Positions 62,101-64,000 of a DNA stretch of 64,000 nt are shown one piece after another (the stretch's first letter is position 1; every line of letters starts with the position of its first letter). Both the position numbers and the translations under genes were made by a program. The DNA lies in assembly GCF_019396345.1 (NCBI RefSeq), contig NZ_JAHKRM010000030.1:1-64000 (forward strand), in the 5' to 3' direction. Source of the DNA: Nonomuraea guangzhouensis (GTDB lineage: Bacteria > Actinomycetota > Actinomycetes > Streptosporangiales > Streptosporangiaceae). The notes beneath the pieces were generated by a model. The model made no database searches. It was not told the origin of the DNA and saw nothing but the letters and a program-made list of their open reading frames with translations.

Positions 62101-63540
62101 GAGGGTGTCGAGGGCCATGGGAATCTTGTCGGCTTTGAACAGGTCCTCCAGCGCCTTGACCAGATCGCCGACATCGAGCGCGGAACCGGGAAGGGTGCTG
62201 CCTTCGAAGGTCCATCCCCCCGCTGAGTCGTACTCCGCCAGAAGGGACAGGGCGATCGAGTCGCCGAGCCGGACCTCACCCCCGATCGTGGCTTCGGCTC
62301 CGCCGGCCGCCGAGTAGGAGACGGTGACGCCCAACTCGGTGAGTTCCATCGGCCCCAGCCGCCATACGCCGTCGACGACGAAACCGACCAGGTAGGAGCC
62401 GTCGGCCGGTTGCGCGGAGAACCTGGCGGCCGAGATCGTCAGCTCCTTGGGAATGCCCTCGGTCGGCAGGTCGAATTCCCGCAGAACTTCGGTGAGCGCC
62501 GCCGATCCCTCGTACGAGCCGTGCACCTCGAATGCGGGGAACTGCGCCACCACGTCGAATTCGAGCCCGGCGATGCTCAGCAGACTGTCGACGTGAAGGT
62601 AGTCGAGCGCGTACAGCTCTATGTCGAAACCGGCCTCGACCGCTTTGATGGCGGCGTCGAAGTACTCCGAACTCAGTCCGATCGATCCGAAAGCCGAGGT
62701 CACATCGGAGGTGATGTCCGGGCAGGCCCACGCCGCCAGTTCGGCCAGTCCCGGGAACGCGGTGTCGCCGGCAGGCGTGAGGGATGCGTACCAGTGCGCC
62801 CCGGGCTGCATGCCGATGCCGACGTCCATCGGCGTGTCTCCCACGCCGACATGACCGAGCAGGAGCATCGAGAAGGAGACGCCGGAAGTCTGTGCCCGGA
62901 CCCCGATTCCGTTGAGTTCGAGCACCGAGGGGATGATCGGCCACCGCACGGACGGAAGCTCCACGGCGAAGGTGAGATACGTCTCCAGGTCCTTGCCCGG
63001 ATAGAACAGGATGTCCAGGCCGCCGGCGAGCACCTTCGCGGCCTTGGTCATAGGGTCCAGCAGGTCCGGCGGGATGGCGAACGGAGAGTTCCCGCTCGGA
63101 TCGTGCAGCATGAGCAACTCGTTCGGTGACAGCCCTGTCTCGTCGGCGGCCAGGGTGAGTCGCCACCCACCGGTGTCCCCTTCCCGGTGTGAGACGAGGG
63201 TGACCGGAGCGCTGACCGCATGCTTGAGTTGCGCGGTCCCGGTCGCGGTGGCGGAGACGGACGGGACCGCTCCGTCGACCAGCGTCACCACGATGTCGTC
63301 CACCGTGGTCTGGAGACCGGCGATTCCGGCGACGGGCCACAGCTCACCCGACTTTCCGGCGATCGTCAGCGTCGAGCCTTGCAGCGTGACGCCGTCGATT
63401 CCCGGCGAAACGAGAATTCGCTGGTTCGGTGTCGTGCCGAGGAAATCGCGGAGCTCTGTGGGCAGTTCGGTGTCCGCGGCCGTGAGCGCGATTGGATCCG
63501 TCAGCCCGTCCAGGTATTGCTTGAGCCGCTGCAGGTCCAT
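59164..63540 (-). CDS. Giant DUF6603-domain protein of unknown function
   Basis: 1458 residues, no signal peptide. The first 740 residues are beta-strand-rich, with repeated hydrophobic segments (FDVVAQFPAFEVHGSYEGSA, GGEVRLGDSIALSLLAEYD) suggesting an elongated lipid-binding-like or tubular repeat fold. The DUF6603 region (about 750-1300) includes PPFFFVRGLAAGFGYNRKLL, preceded by YGGGAQIKTEEFGLAAIGSY. The C-terminal 150 residues are mixed, ending in a helical tail (AQVSAARAAVAEALAGG). DUF6603 has no established function. It is flanked by a ComEC-type MBL protein upstream and coupled to the 595-residue gene downstream, forming a three-gene unit. Confidence 0.8.
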   Translation of the reverse strand: MDLQRLKQYLDGLTDPIALTAADTELPTELRDFLGTTPNQRILVSPGIDGVTLQGSTLTIAGKSGELWPVAGIAGLQTTVDDIVVTLVDGAVPSVSATATGTAQLKHAVSAPVTLVSHREGDTGGWRLTLAADETGLSPNELLMLHDPSGNSPFAIPPDLLDPMTKAAKVLAGGLDILFYPGKDLETYLTFAVELPSVRWPIIPSVLELNGIGVRAQTSGVSFSMLLLGHVGVGDTPMDVGIGMQPGAHWYASLTPAGDTAFPGLAELAAWACPDITSDVTSAFGSIGLSSEYFDAAIKAVEAGFDIELYALDYLHVDSLLSIAGLEFDVVAQFPAFEVHGSYEGSAALTEVLREFDLPTEGIPKELTISAARFSAQPADGSYLVGFVVDGVWRLGPMELTELGVTVSYSAAGGAEATIGGEVRLGDSIALSLLAEYDSAGGWTFEGSTLPGSALDVGDLVKALEDLFKADKIPMALDTLALHDLKLSYQTTSGKFAFTCAGDMTISEVPLRLVTDIEVVPHGAAYTTTFDGRLEVAVPVDGDVLDLRLGAHFAEDPAAKRFTATYSHADPDPVPGVQSLVAAFSPQAAQYVPEGVTVDIDDATFALDETTGDGAAPVTAYLFGVEIDAAVDLRHLPLVGDHFTGETLMGVSPLRITAASAPMTAAQVKALNAMLLKPNSPTEPEPISPMPERDTAAGFAIDGELRLGPLRQPLALPVADTATPSAAATTDAEPAVSAPDPAQAQTGDNVKWVKIHRGVGPVQIERVGLAYRQGDDPRLAVLLDAAITAAGLTLSLDGLEAGLPMSDPAAEPSFDLAGLGLSYTSGPVRIDGAFLKGEIQYKGTTCLSYGGGAQIKTEEFGLAAIGSYAQLPDHVAKGPSLFVYAYLDQPIGGPPFFFVRGLAAGFGYNRKLLPPPLDAIATFPLVAEAVGAPPAATLADELKQLADHLPPSLGDSFLTVGIHFTSFQMIDSFVLVTAAFGRRFEVDLLGLSTLVLPAPVPGTAPAAGKTPIAEVQLALRATFVPDDGYLSASAQLTRNSFLLSRDCHLAGGFAFSTWFAGEHDGDFVLTAGGYHPHFPVPTHYPVVPRLSFSWQVTKQFALSGTAYYALTPAALMAGGSLNATYHDGSLHAWFDASMDFLIGWQPYHYEASIHVGVGVTYTYSFFGKHTVNAHVGTDVHIWGPDFAGTATIHLSVVTFTISFGSGKKSKPAALSWDQFRAAMLPGEIVTLSLRSDTRQTSGDSAGTGANLGVADPAGLVIVTDSVIPSTKGLSGPQGEPLATDEAATGFGVGPTGHGAGTVTTTHNITITRDGGPVDGQFVYTPIRKNLPFALWGTKITPSTGDPSLVPGLLTGYEIRPHAAAEPADPPSLNRTELQAAGSLSDVRDAIDLVTPPPFTPASGSADQRAEAINGSIADAQVSAARAAVAEALAGGAEIDLRAFRTSHFHEIPQVAEYV

Positions 63541-63555
63541 GATTCTCTCACCTTG

Positions 63556-64000
63556 TCAGAAGGATATACGATCGGTTTTTTGCCCAGGATGATTTGGGAC
63601 TCGATACACGACTTCGAACCATCTCCGCTTCCCGGAAGATCTGTCCTGACCAATCGTGAGCACGATGTCACCCCACTTGGTATGGGCTGACTTGATCCTG
63701 TTGTCGCCGCAGACCCGTGATTTGTTCTGCGCAGCGAACTGGTTCGCCACCCATTTACTGCTTGTCGGGATGTGATCCCTCTTGTAACGGCAGTTTGTCA
63801 AGTAGAAACGTTCGATGCTGTAACAGCCGTCCAGCAGATCCACCACGGGCTGGTCGGGATGCTGGTAACCATGCTCCCCGCAGGAGATGAATGCGACCGC
63901 CGGAGACATGGAAGAGAGGAAATCACCGCTCGTCGAGGTTTTGGAGCCGTGATGCCCGCATTTGAAGGACGCGATCCGATGGGGAATCTTATAGGTTCCT
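63556..64000 (-). CDS. ComEC-like metallo-beta-lactamase-fold hydrolase (5' part beyond window)
   Basis: The frame is open to the window edge. Its first visible residues read IASFKCGHHGSKTSTSGDFL, then SPAVAFISCGEHGYQHPDQP. This closely follows the LKVGHHGSxxS...PxVAxISxG..N.Y.HP block at the end of the MBL domain of ComEC/Rec2-type proteins (family knowledge); the HH is a metal-binding pair. About 95 further residues, Cys- and Lys-rich and lower in GC, follow (ending HPGQKTDRISF). The N-terminal HxHxDH lies outside the window. Only 15 bases separate it from the DUF6603 gene, so it is the upstream gene of that operon. Confidence 0.75.
   Translation of the reverse strand, partial: GTYKIPHRIASFKCGHHGSKTSTSGDFLSSMSPAVAFISCGEHGYQHPDQPVVDLLDGCYSIERFYLTNCRYKRDHIPTSSKWVANQFAAQNKSRVCGDNRIKSAHTKWGDIVLTIGQDRSSGKRRWFEVVYRVPNHPGQKTDRISF

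Overview
The window is high-GC actinobacterial DNA. GTG starts are frequent, GGAGG-type ribosome binding sites and GTGA/ATGA stop-start overlaps are common, and there are many Sec/Tat-exported enzymes. The mix of RHS/LamG proteins, CBM35 enzymes, STAND regulators and small NRPS genes suits a filamentous actinomycete such as Nonomuraea or another Streptosporangiales; that placement is inference. No rRNA, tRNA or CRISPR array was seen.

Layout. 1-1.7 kb is debris: a transposase tail, two small secreted-type frames, a transposase fragment and a gutted S8 peptidase. 1.9-3.1 kb is a secreted beta-propeller. 3.6-14.0 kb is a two-gene operon of a DNRLRE/LamG surface protein followed by a 2057-residue RHS/YD protein with a lower-GC C-terminal tip (candidate polymorphic toxin, no visible immunity gene). 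14.4-17.0 kb is an HTH/NB-ARC/TPR (STAND) regulator, 17.2-20.0 kb a DUF4091 glycoside-hydrolase-like protein, and 20.1-21.0 kb an RpiR regulator. 21.2-22.9 kb is a gene graveyard (SIS isomerase, GH35 tail, WD40). 22.9-28.7 kb holds LuxR, an FAD/NAD(P)-binding protein, SMP-30, an MBL-fold protein, MerR and a secreted HNH nuclease. 28.8-32.2 kb is a compact TetR-MFS-PLP decarboxylase operon. A TnpB element lies directly against its stop codon.

33.8-41.9 kb is a two-gene NRPS system: A-PCP, then C-A-PCP-TE fused to an MFS exporter. Its thioesterase has Cys rather than Ser as nucleophile (GHCLG), a feature known from strained-ring-forming thioesterases. 42.1-43.2 kb is a lipoprotein resembling PHM/DBM copper monooxygenases.

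43.5-57.3 kb is a secreted plant-polysaccharide degradation locus of six enzymes: GH27, GH29-like, a heparinase-type polysaccharide lyase, GH95, a PQQ sugar dehydrogenase and GH105. They share ten closely related CBM35 modules and suggest attack on a galactosylated, fucosylated, uronic-acid-containing polymer such as rhamnogalacturonan or arabinogalactan.

57.4-64.0 kb is an uncharacterised three-gene unit: a ComEC-type metallo-beta-lactamase-fold protein (cut by the window end), a 1458-residue DUF6603 protein and a 595-residue protein of unknown family. With the Cys-thioesterase NRPS, it is the best candidate here for undescribed biology.
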